The notes under the pieces are model-generated. The model was not told the origin of the DNA. It ran no database searches and saw only the letters and a program-made list of their open reading frames with translations. A program made the translations under genes and the position numbers. Shown here in pieces: positions 35,732-44,717 of a DNA stretch of 64,000 bases. Numbering within the stretch: the first letter of the stretch is position 1; each line of letters begins with the position of its first letter. The DNA is from M3007 sp031373665 (GTDB taxonomy: Bacteria > Bacteroidota > Bacteroidia > Chitinophagales > Saprospiraceae): NCBI GenBank assembly GCA_031373665.1, contig JANMMZ010000022.1:3162-67161 (forward strand). The letters run 5' to 3'.

Positions 35732-36373
35732 ATGACAAAGATCGTAAATTTCAGCAATATATTGGTTATCATTGCCTTATCAATGGCAACAACCAGCCTC
35801 CAAGCCCAAATAAAGGGCTCAAAAACAGATGAAAAATTTGGCAATGCCACGGTAATATATAAAGAAACAGGGGCTATTGATACCCAAATATTGGCTCAGT
35901 TGGAGGCTACTATGGGTATGGGTGATGAAGTGCGCATCACGGTAGCACCACCTAAGCCACAGGAAAAAGCATTGGCCCCCATCAAAGTAGAAACTACTGC
36001 TTTTGATCAACCCGCGCCGCGCCCTATGCCTGTGATGACGGCTTCTACTACCGATGTTCCGGTACTGTCGCCTATTCCATCTGCCATTTCAGATGATGCA
36101 GTGGCTATAGACTCGCCGATGGTGTCCCTAGACGACAAAACGCCCCAAGCCACAGTGGCTACTAATCCGGTGGCCGCGACAAAGGTAACTGCGCCCACGG
36201 TGGCAGTTAAAAACAAGGTCGCCGCTACGACCACTAAAGCCAACCAAGCCAAGCGTGCCACCACTGGTAAGACCTATAATAACCACCATAAGTCTCGCTT
36301 TTCATTCAAGTTGTTTTCATTCAAGGGCTTCAAAAAGCATGGAAAAATGAAGTATGGTTGCTATCGGTTTTAG
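35732..36373 (+). CDS. Exported Ala/Thr/Val/Pro-rich protein with basic tail
   Basis: 213 residues, no family recognised. A signal peptide covers about 1-26 (ending TTSLQAQ). A short ordered region follows (KFGNATVIYKETGAIDTQIL), then about 100 residues rich in Ala, Thr, Val and Pro that look disordered. The last 40 residues are strongly basic, with KSRFSFKLFSFKGFKKHGKM. A basic tail on a periplasmic or secreted protein could bind nucleic acid, lipid A or acidic polymers; this is a guess. It lies 39 bp after the OmpA-like gene and is convergent with the methyltransferase gene. Confidence 0.7.
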   Translation: MTKIVNFSNILVIIALSMATTSLQAQIKGSKTDEKFGNATVIYKETGAIDTQILAQLEATMGMGDEVRITVAPPKPQEKALAPIKVETTAFDQPAPRPMPVMTASTTDVPVLSPIPSAISDDAVAIDSPMVSLDDKTPQATVATNPVAATKVTAPTVAVKNKVAATTTKANQAKRATTGKTYNNHHKSRFSFKLFSFKGFKKHGKMKYGCYRF

Positions 36374-36379
36374 TGGCGT

Positions 36380-37564
36380 TTATGCTTTTGCGCACACCAT
36401 CACCACCTTATCCCCGTTCATATCTGTAGTGGCAAACAAATAAACTTGGCCTCCATCTTTAAGTCCTATCTTTTTACGGATCTGTTCAGGTGTATCCGGG
36501 AAGTTGCGGGCACTGATATTGGCTTTTCCTGCTGGTACAGCCAATATCAGTGCTTTTTTATCATATTTACAAACCTGATGGATCTTGAATATCCGGCCCG
36601 GTACTCCGTGGGCGGGTAAGTCTGCGCCCGTATAAAGATGAGAGTTGGGGTTCAGTTTTTGAAGTCCATAGCGTTGTGCGAAGGTTTTGAAGGCTCCAGC
36701 CTTCAAAATGGCAGGATCAGGCTCTATCAGATACGTACTAGGGAGGGCATAGCCCACAGGGCATTCTTTTTCCGCGCCAAACGTAAAATTAAATAGGATA
36801 GGATCTCCTTCTTTTTTCAAGCAAACCACTTTTATTTCAATCTCCTCCATTGGTTTGCCTCCATCTTTTTCAAGGAGATAAACTACTTCTTTGCATTCAT
36901 TATCCGCAGAGATGACCCATATTTGGCTCACTTGTGCCAATTGAGATATCGCCAAGGAAATATCAAGCATAGGAGCCGTTTTAAGGAGTATCCTGGACGT
37001 TTTTTGAAATAATAATGCCTTGATAGCCAATATATTAGGCGTGCAGTCTTCCAGTTGCGCTACCCTGCCTCCCCTAGTGTCACGGCGGGCAGGATCCAAA
37101 TAAATCAGGTCGTACGTGGCCTTGTCTGTATTCAACCAATCGGCGGCGGTTTGGTGATGGCAGGTCACGTTATCAGCCCCCAAGACCTCAAAATTATGGT
37201 GTGCGCAGGCGCTGATTTCAGCGTCTTGTTCTACGTGTGTTACCGATTCAAATTGCTTGGAAAAATAATAGGCATCTACCCCCAGTCCGCCTGTCAGGTC
37301 TGCCATAGCAGTCCCTCCTAACAAAGTAGCCTTGAAGGCTGCTGTTTGCGCCGACGATGCTTGCTCTAAAGATAATTTTGATGGAAATTTGATACCCTCA
37401 CGGTACCACAAGGGCATTTTGAGTACTGCGTGGCGTAAGGCACTCACTTGTTGAGCCACGTATTGACCATCAAACACAGGATGATTGTGCAGGGTAAGTG
37501 CCAATCGCTCGGGGTTTTGAAGCCGATTTTCCCATATATACTCCTGAATCCGTGCTATTTCCAT
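36380..37564 (-). CDS. THUMP-like class I SAM-dependent methyltransferase
   Basis: 394 residues from the ATG at 37564; the frame is open for 12 more codons upstream. The SAM site is MADLTGGLGVDAYYFSKQF, followed by HVEQDAEISACAHHNF and the catalytic-type motif LIYLDPARRD. A C-terminal THUMP-like domain follows, ending in the FPDTPEQIRKKIGLKDGG and YLFATTD segments typical of this Bacteroidota/Firmicutes family. The substrate is probably RNA, but the target base is unknown. A near-consensus -7 box (TACCTTCG on the minus strand) overlaps 37568-37576. Confidence 0.85.
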   Translation of the reverse strand: MEIARIQEYIWENRLQNPERLALTLHNHPVFDGQYVAQQVSALRHAVLKMPLWYREGIKFPSKLSLEQASSAQTAAFKATLLGGTAMADLTGGLGVDAYYFSKQFESVTHVEQDAEISACAHHNFEVLGADNVTCHHQTAADWLNTDKATYDLIYLDPARRDTRGGRVAQLEDCTPNILAIKALLFQKTSRILLKTAPMLDISLAISQLAQVSQIWVISADNECKEVVYLLEKDGGKPMEEIEIKVVCLKKEGDPILFNFTFGAEKECPVGYALPSTYLIEPDPAILKAGAFKTFAQRYGLQKLNPNSHLYTGADLPAHGVPGRIFKIHQVCKYDKKALILAVPAGKANISARNFPDTPEQIRKKIGLKDGGQVYLFATTDMNGDKVVMVCAKA

Positions 37565-37610
37565 GGCGCGAAGGTAAGTACCAGAATTGGTACTTGGCAC
37601 ACAAAAGAAA

Positions 37611-37649
37611 CAGCCCCCTCCTATTTTCCGAAAAAAGAAGAGGGGGCTG
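37611..37649 (-). terminator. Intrinsic terminator of the sigma factor gene
   Basis: Perfect 10-bp GC-rich arms CAGCCCCCTC (37611-37620) and GAGGGGGCTG (37640-37649), followed on the minus strand by TTTCTTTT. It lies 13 bp after the stop of the sigma gene. Confidence 0.8.
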
Positions 37650-37662
37650 TGAAATAAATTGC

Positions 37663-38253
37663 TTATTGAAACACGATTTCGTGGTCTTGCATCATTTTAC
37701 GGATATTAATCAGGGCATAACGCATACGGCCGAGGGCGGTATTGATGCTGACGCGGGTCAAAGAAGCAATTTCTTTGAAACTCATGTCGGCATAGTGCCG
37801 CAATATGACCACTTCCCTTTGCTCGTAAGGCAAAGAGTCCACCAATTTACGAATACGGTTGTGGGTCTCACTGCGAACCATTTGCGTTTCTGGGCCATCG
37901 TCACCGAGGCGCAGTACTTCGAAAATATCGAAATCTTCAGCAGGATTCAAGTGAGAACGACGCTTGTTGCGTCTGTGGTAATCCACGCACATATTATAGG
38001 ATATACGCATGGCCCATTGAACGAATTTGCCTTCGTGGTTGTATTTACCGCGGCGCAAAGTGTCAATGATTTTGATAAATACCTCTTGGAATATATCTTC
38101 GGCCAAAGCATGATCTTTGACAAACAGATAGATAGACGTATAAATCTTAGTCTTGTAACGGGAGAGTAACACCTCAAAGGATTTCTCATCACCATCCATG
38201 TAACGTGCGATCAATTCTTGATCGTGGAGCATTGGCATAACTTGCATGTGCAA
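37663..38253 (-). CDS. ECF-type RNA polymerase sigma factor
   Basis: 196 residues. Region 2 covers about 10-90 (LLSRYKTKIYTSIYLFVKDH, EDIFQEVFIKIID, FVQWAMRISYNMCVDYHRRN) and region 4 about 130-185 (LPYEQREVVILRHYADMSFK, EIASLTRVSINTALGRMRYA). This is a complete group IV sigma factor of the Bacteroidota RpoE-like type. No anti-sigma gene is next to it, so it may be constitutive or controlled by level. Several in-frame ATGs lie within the first eight codons, so the exact start is uncertain. It has its own promoter (38379-38386) and a strong terminator. Confidence 0.93.
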   Translation of the reverse strand: MHMQVMPMLHDQELIARYMDGDEKSFEVLLSRYKTKIYTSIYLFVKDHALAEDIFQEVFIKIIDTLRRGKYNHEGKFVQWAMRISYNMCVDYHRRNKRRSHLNPAEDFDIFEVLRLGDDGPETQMVRSETHNRIRKLVDSLPYEQREVVILRHYADMSFKEIASLTRVSINTALGRMRYALINIRKMMQDHEIVFQ

Positions 38254-38378
38254 AATAGGTTTGCTTGAAAAACTACCAGTTAGATTCTGAACTATTGAAA
38301 ATTAATTGGTGTACAAGTTAATGCCGATACGCAAGTTAGTTTAGTGAAAAAAGTGTTACTTAGTAAAAAACTTCAGGT

Positions 38379-38386
38379 CAAAAGTA
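38379..38386 (-). promoter_or_regulatory. -7 box of the sigma factor gene
   Basis: TACTTTTG on the minus strand, a perfect match, giving a leader of about 120 nt. The 369-bp region 38254-38622 holds only this and the opposite promoter at 38492-38499; nothing else was recognised in it. Confidence 0.55.
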
Positions 38387-38491
38387 TGCGCTTATTGTGT
38401 AACCACCAAAGTTTTTTTTCAACTTTAACACTTTTTAACACGCGCTTCTTGTTTTTTATTGATTTTAGTGTTAAAAATTCTGCAAAGTCCG

Positions 38492-38499
38492 TACTTTTG
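38492..38499 (+). promoter_or_regulatory. -7 box of the CorC-type operon
   Basis: TACTTTTG, a perfect match, giving a leader of about 115 nt before the ATG at 38623. Confidence 0.55.
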
Positions 38500-38622
38500 C
38501 CCCTTCTTCAAAAGAATATTGGGTGCAATTCCAACACGCATTTTTAACTTTTTAGTAATTTTTTTCTGTCAGGCCGCCAAAGTTGCACCCATAACATTCA
38601 AATCGGCTCCGACAATATATAT

Positions 38623-39900
38623 ATGGAAATAGCCATAGTACTAGTACTCATCGTCCTCCACGGTTTTTTGGTGTTGGGCGAGATAGCATTGCTGACTGCC
38701 AAACGCTCGCGTTTGGAAAGTGAAAGCATGAAAGGAAGTGTCAACGCGGGCATCGCGCTCAAACTCCTAGATGATATAGACAATTATCTTTCGGCTATGC
38801 AGATCGGTATCACCCTGATCTCTATTGTGGAGGGTGCATATGCTGGGGTAGCCATTGGTAAGCACTTGGAGCCGCTTATCCGCATGGTACCTGTGTTGGA
38901 GCCTTACGCTGCGCAATTGTCGTTGGCCACGGTTGTGACCATCATTACTTACCTTTCTTTGATTATCGGAGAGTTGGCTCCTAAGTATGTGGCCATTCAG
39001 TATGCCGACCCACTGGCCATCGCCTGCGCGCCAGCCATGAAGTTTATTGTAAAAATCACGGGTCCTATTTCCTCTTTTTTGAGTTGGAGTACCAAGATGT
39101 TTTTGCGGATGTTGTTCATCAAGCCCAATGATCAAGCCAGTATTTCGGAAGATGAGATCAAACTGATGGTCAAAATGGCTAATCAACAAGGGGTGTTGGC
39201 TCAAAAGGAAAGCGAGTTCATTACCAATATACTGCGGTTTGCCGACCGCGATGCCTATACTATTATGACACACCGCAATGAGGTGGAGTGGATTGATGTA
39301 AATGCTTCGGCTAAAGAAAACGAAAAGGTTATCCAAGAAAGTGGATATACCAAGTTTTTGCTCTGCGACAATACCATCGAAAACATACTGGGCGTGGTGC
39401 GGCTCCGCGATTATATTGATAGCAAAAACAAGCCCGGGTTCGATTTGAAAATGATTGCGAATACGCCCCTTTATATTCCTGAATCCATGAATGCCTTGAA
39501 AGTACTGGAGCATTTTAGGAAAGAGCGCAATTATTTTGCAGTCGTCGTGGACGAGTATGGCTCTACCCAAGGCATTATCACGTTGCATGACTTAACAGAA
39601 AATATTTTTGGTGCGCTGCCCGATATGGACGACACCGAGGATCCATCCATCATTGTGCGCGAAGACGGAAGTTTGTTGATTGATGCCATGATCCCAATAG
39701 ATGAACTCCGCGAAACGGTGAGCCTCAAGGAATTTGACTTTGAAGATGCCGATTATTCTACGTTGGCAGGCTTTATTTTGTATAAGTTGAGTGAAATACC
39801 GAGTGCTGGCGATGTATTTGAGACAGAAGGCTACAAATTTGAAATTATTGATATGGACAAGTCTAAGATAGATAAAGTCCTTTTGAGTAAAATAGCATAA
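38623..39900 (+). CDS. CNNM/CorC-type membrane protein (DUF21 and CBS domains)
   Basis: 425 residues. DUF21 (CNNM) with three or four membrane segments covers about 1-180 (LVLIVLHGFLVLGEIALL, GITLISIVEGAYAGVAIG, SLIIGELAPKYVAIQYAD). A CBS pair follows, about 205-330 (TIMTHRNEVEWIDV, FAVVVDEYGSTQGIITLHDL), and a C-terminal CorC/HlyC domain ends the protein. Such proteins take part in Mg2+ or Co2+ export or homeostasis. They are often annotated as 'hemolysin', but haemolysis is not implied. The stop codon overlaps the next gene's ATG by one base (TAATG). Confidence 0.92.
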   Translation: MEIAIVLVLIVLHGFLVLGEIALLTAKRSRLESESMKGSVNAGIALKLLDDIDNYLSAMQIGITLISIVEGAYAGVAIGKHLEPLIRMVPVLEPYAAQLSLATVVTIITYLSLIIGELAPKYVAIQYADPLAIACAPAMKFIVKITGPISSFLSWSTKMFLRMLFIKPNDQASISEDEIKLMVKMANQQGVLAQKESEFITNILRFADRDAYTIMTHRNEVEWIDVNASAKENEKVIQESGYTKFLLCDNTIENILGVVRLRDYIDSKNKPGFDLKMIANTPLYIPESMNALKVLEHFRKERNYFAVVVDEYGSTQGIITLHDLTENIFGALPDMDDTEDPSIIVREDGSLLIDAMIPIDELRETVSLKEFDFEDADYSTLAGFILYKLSEIPSAGDVFETEGYKFEIIDMDKSKIDKVLLSKIA

Positions 39901-40931
39901 TGGCAAAGAAAATTATACAATTCTTAGTATTTCTTGGCATAGGGGCGGGTGTGATGTACTTGGTTTTTAGTAACCAAAATACCGCTTTTCAGCACCAATG
40001 CCAATTGGACAATGTACCTGCTGCCCAATGCAGCCTATTGGATAAACTCTGGGAAGATTTTTCTAATATTCACCTCGGCTGGATGCTGCTGGTGGTGGTG
40101 GCATTTACGATCAGCAATATATTGAGGGCTTGGCGTTGGCAGATGCTGCTGGAGCCGATGGGCTATCAGGTGCGTTTTCACAACACCTTTTTATCTATAC
40201 TCTTGGGTTATTTTGCCAATTTGGGCTTTCCGCGCATGGGCGAAGTCGTACGGGCTGGCACCTTGGCGCGGTACGAAAATATCCCTTTGGAAAAAGTAAT
40301 GGGTACTTCGGTAATGGATCGGTTGATGGACTTTGTTTGCCTTGGTATAGTGGTAGGGTTGGCCTTCGTGTTTGAAGGACAAACACTTTTGAACTTTATG
40401 AACCAAAGGCAATCGGGTAGTACTGGGTCTATATTGCTGCATCCTGTGGTGTTGACTTTGGCGGCTCTTGGCTTAGTTTCAGTAGTAATTGCTTGGATTT
40501 TCAGGGAAAAAATATCAAAATTACCCGTTGTTCAGAAATTAGCGAGCATCATACAGGGTTTTGTAGATGGGTTGCGGAGTGTGTTCAAATTGCGGAATCC
40601 TAGCCTTTTTTTGATTTATTCAGGAGGGATTTGGCTGATGTTTTACCTCCAATGCTATTTCAACCTTCAGGCATTTGAGCCAACGGCCTCCCTTGGTTTG
40701 GGTGCAGCACTTATGGTATTTGTGTTTGGTACCCTTGGTTTTGTGATCCCTTCTCCTGGAGGTATGGGCACTTTTCATGCTTTGGCCATTGCTGGTTTGG
40801 CCTTGTATGGTATCAGTGGCAGCGATGCTTTTTCTTATGCCAATATCGCTTTTTTTGCTATTCAGATTTTTTATAACCTTGTAGCGGGGCTATTGTCTTT
40901 GTTTTTACTGCCGATTTTAAATAAAAAGTAG
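39900..40931 (+). CDS. UPF0104/LPG-synthase-like (YbhN-type) membrane protein
   Basis: 343 residues, about eight membrane segments, the lysylphosphatidylglycerol-synthase TM / UPF0104 family. Family signatures include SNILRAWRWQMLLEPMGYQV, LGYFANLGFPRMGEVVRAG and, late, FVIPSPGGMGTFHALAIAG. The C-terminal catalytic domain of real LPG synthases is missing, so a flippase or lipid-transport role is more likely than aminoacylation. It is second in a three-gene operon and overlaps both neighbours by one base. Confidence 0.88.
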   Translation: MAKKIIQFLVFLGIGAGVMYLVFSNQNTAFQHQCQLDNVPAAQCSLLDKLWEDFSNIHLGWMLLVVVAFTISNILRAWRWQMLLEPMGYQVRFHNTFLSILLGYFANLGFPRMGEVVRAGTLARYENIPLEKVMGTSVMDRLMDFVCLGIVVGLAFVFEGQTLLNFMNQRQSGSTGSILLHPVVLTLAALGLVSVVIAWIFREKISKLPVVQKLASIIQGFVDGLRSVFKLRNPSLFLIYSGGIWLMFYLQCYFNLQAFEPTASLGLGAALMVFVFGTLGFVIPSPGGMGTFHALAIAGLALYGISGSDAFSYANIAFFAIQIFYNLVAGLLSLFLLPILNKK

Positions 40932-42082
40932 TGCTGAAACACCTTTGGATTCTATTTTTTATGGTGGCTGACCCTTTGAATACATTGGGATCCAACGTTG
41001 AAGAACTGCCTACGCTCCCAATTATTGATTTGGTTTACTTGAGTGATTGTGTTGTGGAAGTGAGGCCATTAAGCATAAACCAAGGCTTAGGGTACTATGA
41101 ACGCAGGCTATTAGCAGAGATAACCACTGTACACAAAGGAAAGGCAAGCCTAGTCAAGGATACTGTATCGGTTGATCTTGATTCCTATGCTTGGCCTTGG
41201 GGTGAATCTATTCCACTTGGAGTGAATATGCTCATATTTGGTGGTATTGACGACTCCACACACCTTGTCCCTTATTCCCAACCTACGCTTTCTGGAATTT
41301 ATTTGGCTCGTGAAGGAGTACTATATTATCCTTTTCAAATGGATATTCCTGGGCCATATTATTTCCATGATGCGAAGAACATGGCGCTTACATGGGATCT
41401 ACTTTTGACGGTCACTAAACGGGATATTGTTTTGGTAGATACTATCTTGAATATTAAAAATAAACAATATACTTGGCAGGGCGAGCGCAGTGATGCGCTC
41501 TTTCGATGGATACAACAACATCGGGATTTATGGATTCAAAAGTCTAATTTTTCATGGAGTGAACAACACTTGGGTTCATTGAGTAATGATATTTTTTCTT
41601 GGATTATTCAGGGAGGGATCTATCTTCAATCTTGGGAGGCTATTTGCCTTTACCATGAGTTGGTACCTGATGATATTAATACTCCTACAGGACAACTTAC
41701 CTACAATCAATACGTGGAGTATCCACCTCCTTTTCAGGGCGTGGATGCTAAATATTTTTTGCTAAATATCGTATTGGATACCACTCAATGTAATTTTGAG
41801 CGTAATCTTGCTGCCATACATTTGAATTGTTCTGATTATAGTGATGAATATTCCTGTTTCGATAAGGAAGATGTGCGCATCCTTTTAGATGGTTATATAC
41901 AGGGTATGCGCAGTATTCCTGCGAGGGCTCATTACCTGTACAATGCTTGTACATGCTTGACAAGTGTTGCTGAATATAAAGAACTGCGACAACAGATTTT
42001 TATTCCATTTCTGAAACACTACGTCCCAGAGGTGTCCAATCCATATTTAGCGGATAGAATTAGAGCATCAATCAACAAGTAA
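40931..42082 (+). CDS. Exported protein of unknown function
   Basis: 383 residues from a GTG that overlaps the preceding TAG by one base. The N-terminus (LKHLWILFFMVADPLNTLGS) looks like a weak signal peptide. No family is recognised. The sequence has an early beta-rich part (RRLLAEITTVHKGKASLVKD, a typical start of secreted NTF2-like or tissue-inhibitor-like domains) and a later part rich in Tyr, Trp and Cys with CNFERNLAAIHLNCSDYSDE. It is the last gene of the CorC-type operon; base composition is more AT-rich than its neighbours. Function unknown. Confidence 0.7.
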   Translation: MLKHLWILFFMVADPLNTLGSNVEELPTLPIIDLVYLSDCVVEVRPLSINQGLGYYERRLLAEITTVHKGKASLVKDTVSVDLDSYAWPWGESIPLGVNMLIFGGIDDSTHLVPYSQPTLSGIYLAREGVLYYPFQMDIPGPYYFHDAKNMALTWDLLLTVTKRDIVLVDTILNIKNKQYTWQGERSDALFRWIQQHRDLWIQKSNFSWSEQHLGSLSNDIFSWIIQGGIYLQSWEAICLYHELVPDDINTPTGQLTYNQYVEYPPPFQGVDAKYFLLNIVLDTTQCNFERNLAAIHLNCSDYSDEYSCFDKEDVRILLDGYIQGMRSIPARAHYLYNACTCLTSVAEYKELRQQIFIPFLKHYVPEVSNPYLADRIRASINK

Positions 42083-42095
42083 CCCTAGTGGTTTC

Positions 42096-42437
42096 TTAGG
42101 CCGCGCTCTGAAAAAGATTCAATTGGCCATCATGTGCCAGCACATCCAAGAGTCTTGCCACCCGTAATTTATCCTTACTATTGGTGCGCAAAGTGATTAA
42201 TTTTGCCAATTCTAACGTTAGGAAATAATCTTCAAGCGGGTCGCCTGGACGAGGCCGCTTGGCATAGTCCCGATACATGGTTGGGCGACGTATTCCATCG
42301 CTGAATTCATACCCGTCGCGCACCCAACGGCGCGTAAGTGTGGCATACTGCCGCACTGGTAATTTTAGTACTGCAAAAAGGTTGGATGCAGTGACGACTT
42401 TAGTGCCGTGCTTACTTTGAAAAACTTCGAGACCCAT
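42096..42437 (-). CDS. AntA/AntB antirepressor-like small protein
   Basis: 113 residues with the layout of phage AntA/AntB antirepressor domains: GTKVVTASNLFAVLKLPVRQ, a wHTH-like RRWVRDGYEFSDG, then DYFLTLELAKLITLRTNSKD. There are no phage genes around it, so it is either a domesticated chromosomal gene or a stray phage remnant. A perfect -7 box lies 89 bp upstream. The region before it (42438-42621) is very AT-rich and holds no other gene. A role in DNA binding is likely; the target is unknown. Confidence 0.72.
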   Translation of the reverse strand: MGLEVFQSKHGTKVVTASNLFAVLKLPVRQYATLTRRWVRDGYEFSDGIRRPTMYRDYAKRPRPGDPLEDYFLTLELAKLITLRTNSKDKLRVARLLDVLAHDGQLNLFQSAA

Positions 42438-42526
42438 GACGCATACTGTTTAGTGAAAAGGATCGAAAACACCATTCTAGGATTTATGTAATGCTAAAAA
42501 TGGTTGGTTTTGTTTTATAAACAGTA

Positions 42527-42534
42527 CAAAGGTA
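42527..42534 (-). promoter_or_regulatory. -7 box of the AntA-like gene
   Basis: TACCTTTG on the minus strand, a perfect TAnnTTTG match, about 90 bp before the ATG at 42437. Confidence 0.55.
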
Positions 42535-42621
42535 AACAAGTTGTTTTAAACAACAAAATGTTTTACAATATTTTTTTAAAAATATTTTTTGTTTTATCGC
42601 AATATATTGATAATCAATTAT

Positions 42622-43644
42622 TTATAAAATCGACTTTAATCCAAGGCCGGGTTCATTTTTCAAACATATCCGCCCGTTTTCAAGGAGCGGCGTCTCAAAT
42701 GGACTTTCCTTAATCAGCCAACAACCGTCGAGATCGGCGAAATCGCAGAGGGGAGCCAACTGAGCCGCTGCCATGATACCGCAAGGGCTTTCGGTCATAC
42801 AACCGATCATCAGTTGGAGGCCGCGCCGACGTACCGATTCCACTATTTGGCGACCTTCATGGAGACCTGTACACTTCATAAGTTTCAGATTGACTCCATG
42901 AAAACAATTGGCCACACGGTCGAGATCTGCCAGCCGTTGGAAACTTTCATCAGCAATGACGGGTAATGGAGATCGTGCCGTGAGCCATTCGGCGGCATCA
43001 AGGTCATCTTTTGGAGTAGGCTGCTCTATGAGTTGTACGCCGTGGTCTTGAAGCCAAAAAATAAGGTCAAGGGCGGCATCCCGATCTTGCCAGCCTTGGT
43101 TGGCATCCGCAAAAATGGGCTTGTCAGTGATCTCCCGCAAAGCGCAGATAATGTCGCGATCGTGATCGGTACCAAGTTTCACTTTAATGATCTGAAAGTC
43201 GGTGGCATCTTCCATTTTTTCGCGCAGTACTTCTGGGGTATCAATACCCAAGGTAAAAGTGGTGGCGGGCATCTGGGCAGGTACGGCTCCAAAGGTTTTC
43301 CACAGTGGGGTTTGGTTCATTTTACCCATAAGATCGTGGACAGCAATGTCAACGGCAGCCTTGGCTGCGTGATTTCCGGGGGCTAGCGCATCTATAACTG
43401 CCATAATTTCATCCATGACAAATGGAGGCCGAAACTGATTTAGGGCATCGGCTGCTAAGGCCAAAAAACGGGTAGCCGTGTCATGGTTTTCACCATAATA
43501 GGGCGGCATTGCTGCTTCTCCGTAACCTACGAGGCCATCCCAACTAATTTCAGTGAAAACGGCATTGGTGTGGGTACGCACTCCCGTTGCCAATCGAAAT
43601 GGGTGCTTGAGCGCGTGGAGTATGGGGTGGTAGGTTAGTGTCAT
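42622..43644 (-). CDS. Dipeptide (L-Ala-D/L-Glu type) epimerase, enolase superfamily
   Basis: 340 residues. Enolase-superfamily signatures: lysine pair in IIKVKLGTDHD, metal ligands in FADANQGW, LIEQPTPKDD and VIADESFQR, and the opposite-face lysine in HGVNLKLMKC. Together these fit the muconate-cycloisomerase subgroup, dipeptide epimerase branch. It would recycle peptidoglycan peptides by epimerising L-Ala-D-Glu. The exact dipeptide is uncertain. It is the last gene of an operon with an MFS sugar porter and galT (22-bp gap), an odd partnership. Confidence 0.88.
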   Translation of the reverse strand: MTLTYHPILHALKHPFRLATGVRTHTNAVFTEISWDGLVGYGEAAMPPYYGENHDTATRFLALAADALNQFRPPFVMDEIMAVIDALAPGNHAAKAAVDIAVHDLMGKMNQTPLWKTFGAVPAQMPATTFTLGIDTPEVLREKMEDATDFQIIKVKLGTDHDRDIICALREITDKPIFADANQGWQDRDAALDLIFWLQDHGVQLIEQPTPKDDLDAAEWLTARSPLPVIADESFQRLADLDRVANCFHGVNLKLMKCTGLHEGRQIVESVRRRGLQLMIGCMTESPCGIMAAAQLAPLCDFADLDGCWLIKESPFETPLLENGRICLKNEPGLGLKSIL

Positions 43645-43666
43645 TTTTTTATAATATATAGATGCC

Positions 43667-44692
43667 CTACAACACCACCGATTTCAATTTCGCAGCAGCC
43701 TGCTCCGGCGTAATATCACGCTGGGCACTAGCCAGCATTTCATAACCGACCATGAATTTTTTGACTGTCGCAGATCGCAACAATGGCGGGTAAAATGGCA
43801 TGTGCCAATGCCATTCAGGATGTGGTTTTCCATCGGTTGGGGCTTGGTGTATGCCTGCGGAGTATGGAAACGAGACCTCAAAAATGCGGTCGTAGGCTGC
43901 GGTCAGTTTTTGGATGGCCTCGGCATAGGCTTGCGCCTCAGCAGCGGTCATTTCTAGGATATTTGACATGGGGCGCTTGGGCGCAATCATGGCTTCATAG
44001 GGCCAAACTGCCCAAAATGGGATGAGTACCACAAAATGCTCGTTTTCAAATACCAAACGGTCTTTAAGCAATTGTTCTTGCTGAATATAATGGCTCAACA
44101 TGGTGTGCGACCCGTTCATTTTGGTGAAATACGCCTTTTGGTGCTTGGTTTTTTTGACAATCTCTTGGGGAATACGGTACTGAGACCATATTTGCCCGTG
44201 TGGGTGGGGATTACTACACCCCATGATTTCGCCTTTGTTTTCAAATATTTGCACATAATTGATCTTAGGCTGGTCACCAAGCAATTTGAACTCGCGCTGC
44301 CAGACTTCTACCACTTTAGCGATCTGTGCGACGGTCATATCAGCCAATGTGAGCGAGTGGTTGGGCGAAAAACAAATCACTTTACAGATGCCTCTATCTG
44401 CTTCTGCCTTGAGTAGTCCATTGGTGTAGGTATCCAAGGGGGTATCTGGGAGAATAGCGGAAAAGTCGTTTTGAAAAACATAGGTATCCGCATATTGGTC
44501 ATTGTACAGGCCACCGGCTCGCTCGTTGCCTGGGCACAGGTAACAACTCGGATCGTAGGCAGGTCTTTGAGTGGACGCTAAGGATTCTACCTTGCCCTGC
44601 CAAGGGCGTTTGGTTCGGTGTGGCGATACCAATACCCATTCTCCAGTGAGGATATTGTAGCGGCGGTGCGGGTGTTCTGAAAAATTGAGCAT
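43667..44692 (-). CDS. galT: Galactose-1-phosphate (UDP-hexose) uridylyltransferase
   Basis: 341 residues. It swaps UDP between glucose and galactose 1-phosphate in the Leloir pathway. The active-site histidines are in SNPHPHGQIW, the first zinc site in SCYLCPGNERAGG, and the second His region in PEWHWHMPFYPPLLR. It sits between the MFS sugar porter (25-bp gap) and the epimerase. galK and galE are not in the window, so the full pathway must be encoded elsewhere or the enzyme is fed differently. Confidence 0.94.
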   Translation of the reverse strand: MLNFSEHPHRRYNILTGEWVLVSPHRTKRPWQGKVESLASTQRPAYDPSCYLCPGNERAGGLYNDQYADTYVFQNDFSAILPDTPLDTYTNGLLKAEADRGICKVICFSPNHSLTLADMTVAQIAKVVEVWQREFKLLGDQPKINYVQIFENKGEIMGCSNPHPHGQIWSQYRIPQEIVKKTKHQKAYFTKMNGSHTMLSHYIQQEQLLKDRLVFENEHFVVLIPFWAVWPYEAMIAPKRPMSNILEMTAAEAQAYAEAIQKLTAAYDRIFEVSFPYSAGIHQAPTDGKPHPEWHWHMPFYPPLLRSATVKKFMVGYEMLASAQRDITPEQAAAKLKSVVL

Positions 44693-44717
44693 TGTTTGTT
44701 GTTAGGTTGGTCGTGCA

